A DNA stretch of 64,000 nucleotides from an uncultured Lentisphaeria bacterium (lineage in GTDB: Bacteria; Verrucomicrobiota; Lentisphaeria; Victivallales; Victivallaceae). The stretch is from NCBI GenBank assembly GCA_903863035.1, contig CAIPAT010000426.1, positions 23,104-87,103 on the forward strand, read 5' to 3'. The position numbers and the translations under genes are program-made. Positions within the stretch are counted from its first letter, which is position 1, and the number at the start of each line of letters is the position of its first letter. The notes beneath the pieces are model-generated. The model saw only the letters and a list, made by a program, of their open reading frames with translations. It had not been told where the DNA came from and ran no database searches. Below are positions 63,983 to 64,000 of the stretch, in pieces.

Positions 63983-64000
63983 ATGCTTTTAATCAGTAAA
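63983..64000 (+). CDS. Start of a gene cut by the window edge
   Basis: An ATG at 63983 stands nine bases after a strong GGAGG site and opens a frame (MLLISK) that runs to the window end. Too little is visible to suggest a function. The region before it holds a CATAAT at 63873 and a CTGCC/GGCAG hairpin near 63900-63918, possibly its promoter and leader. Confidence 0.7.

Overview
The window is a bacterial chromosome segment whose gene content suggests a member of the PVC superphylum, most likely the Lentisphaeria (Victivallales-like). Supporting signs are a pseudopilin-type protein with a C-terminal GDGHV end, a large exported sugar-active-type protein with no close familiar family, many AraC/LacI/TetR regulators, a sigma-54 factor, and intergenic DNA full of short perfect hairpins. 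The taxonomic call is inference; nothing here is a phylogenetic marker placed by alignment.

Layout. 1-7.5 kb: a truncated AraC regulator, then a minus-strand cell-shape block (PBP2, MreD, MreC, without mreB), a FabK/nitronate monooxygenase-like flavoprotein, an exported protein of unknown function, and thiD. 7.5-15.7 kb: a cell-wall amidase, argD-argF, mntP, sdaA, an AraC regulator, xseB, a PIG-L deacetylase, and a YaiI/DUF2007-like pair. 15.9-16.3 kb: tmRNA on the minus strand with tag ANEEYALAA. 16.6-31.2 kb: a 983-residue secreted protein, a TetR gene with promoter and palindromic operator leading into a four-domain CoA-disulfide-reductase/rhodanese/TusA/DsrE fusion, a GT-C-like membrane protein coupled to rpoN, a YycJ-type hydrolase, a Ser/Thr kinase, and a degenerate hybrid histidine kinase. 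31.2-38 kb: a hairpin-rich gene-free stretch, pepD, purC, rplU, a lipoprotein, a Nif3-like protein, a membrane zinc peptidase and RicT. 38.4-44 kb: a LacI-headed sugar cluster (Zn-dehydrogenase, sugar epimerase, GH57-like enzyme, radical SAM/SPASM). 44.1-50 kb: an ECF sigma module with envelope proteins and a pseudopilin, a GGQ release-factor-like protein, a membrane glycosyltransferase-like protein and KDPG aldolase. 50-58 kb: a small exported protein, a second FabK-like enzyme behind a possible attenuator, and pyrG-carB.

58-64 kb is accessory: a small-protein/nucleotidyltransferase pair framed by two copies of a 38-bp hairpin repeat, then tRNA-Val(GAC) followed at once by a tyrosine recombinase, two Sel1-repeat proteins, an XRE-like regulator, and a gene-free stretch. 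That stretch holds a consensus promoter, an operator-like palindrome and a terminator-like hairpin enclosing a stretch of about 130 nt with no ATG. I read this as one end of an integrated element with a candidate regulatory RNA. No CRISPR array and no intact insertion sequence was found. The most interesting leads are the candidate RNA and shared operator at 63.2-63.7 kb, the histidine-less kinase at 29.5 kb, the repeat-flanked nucleotidyltransferase pair, and the several families of palindromic repeats.
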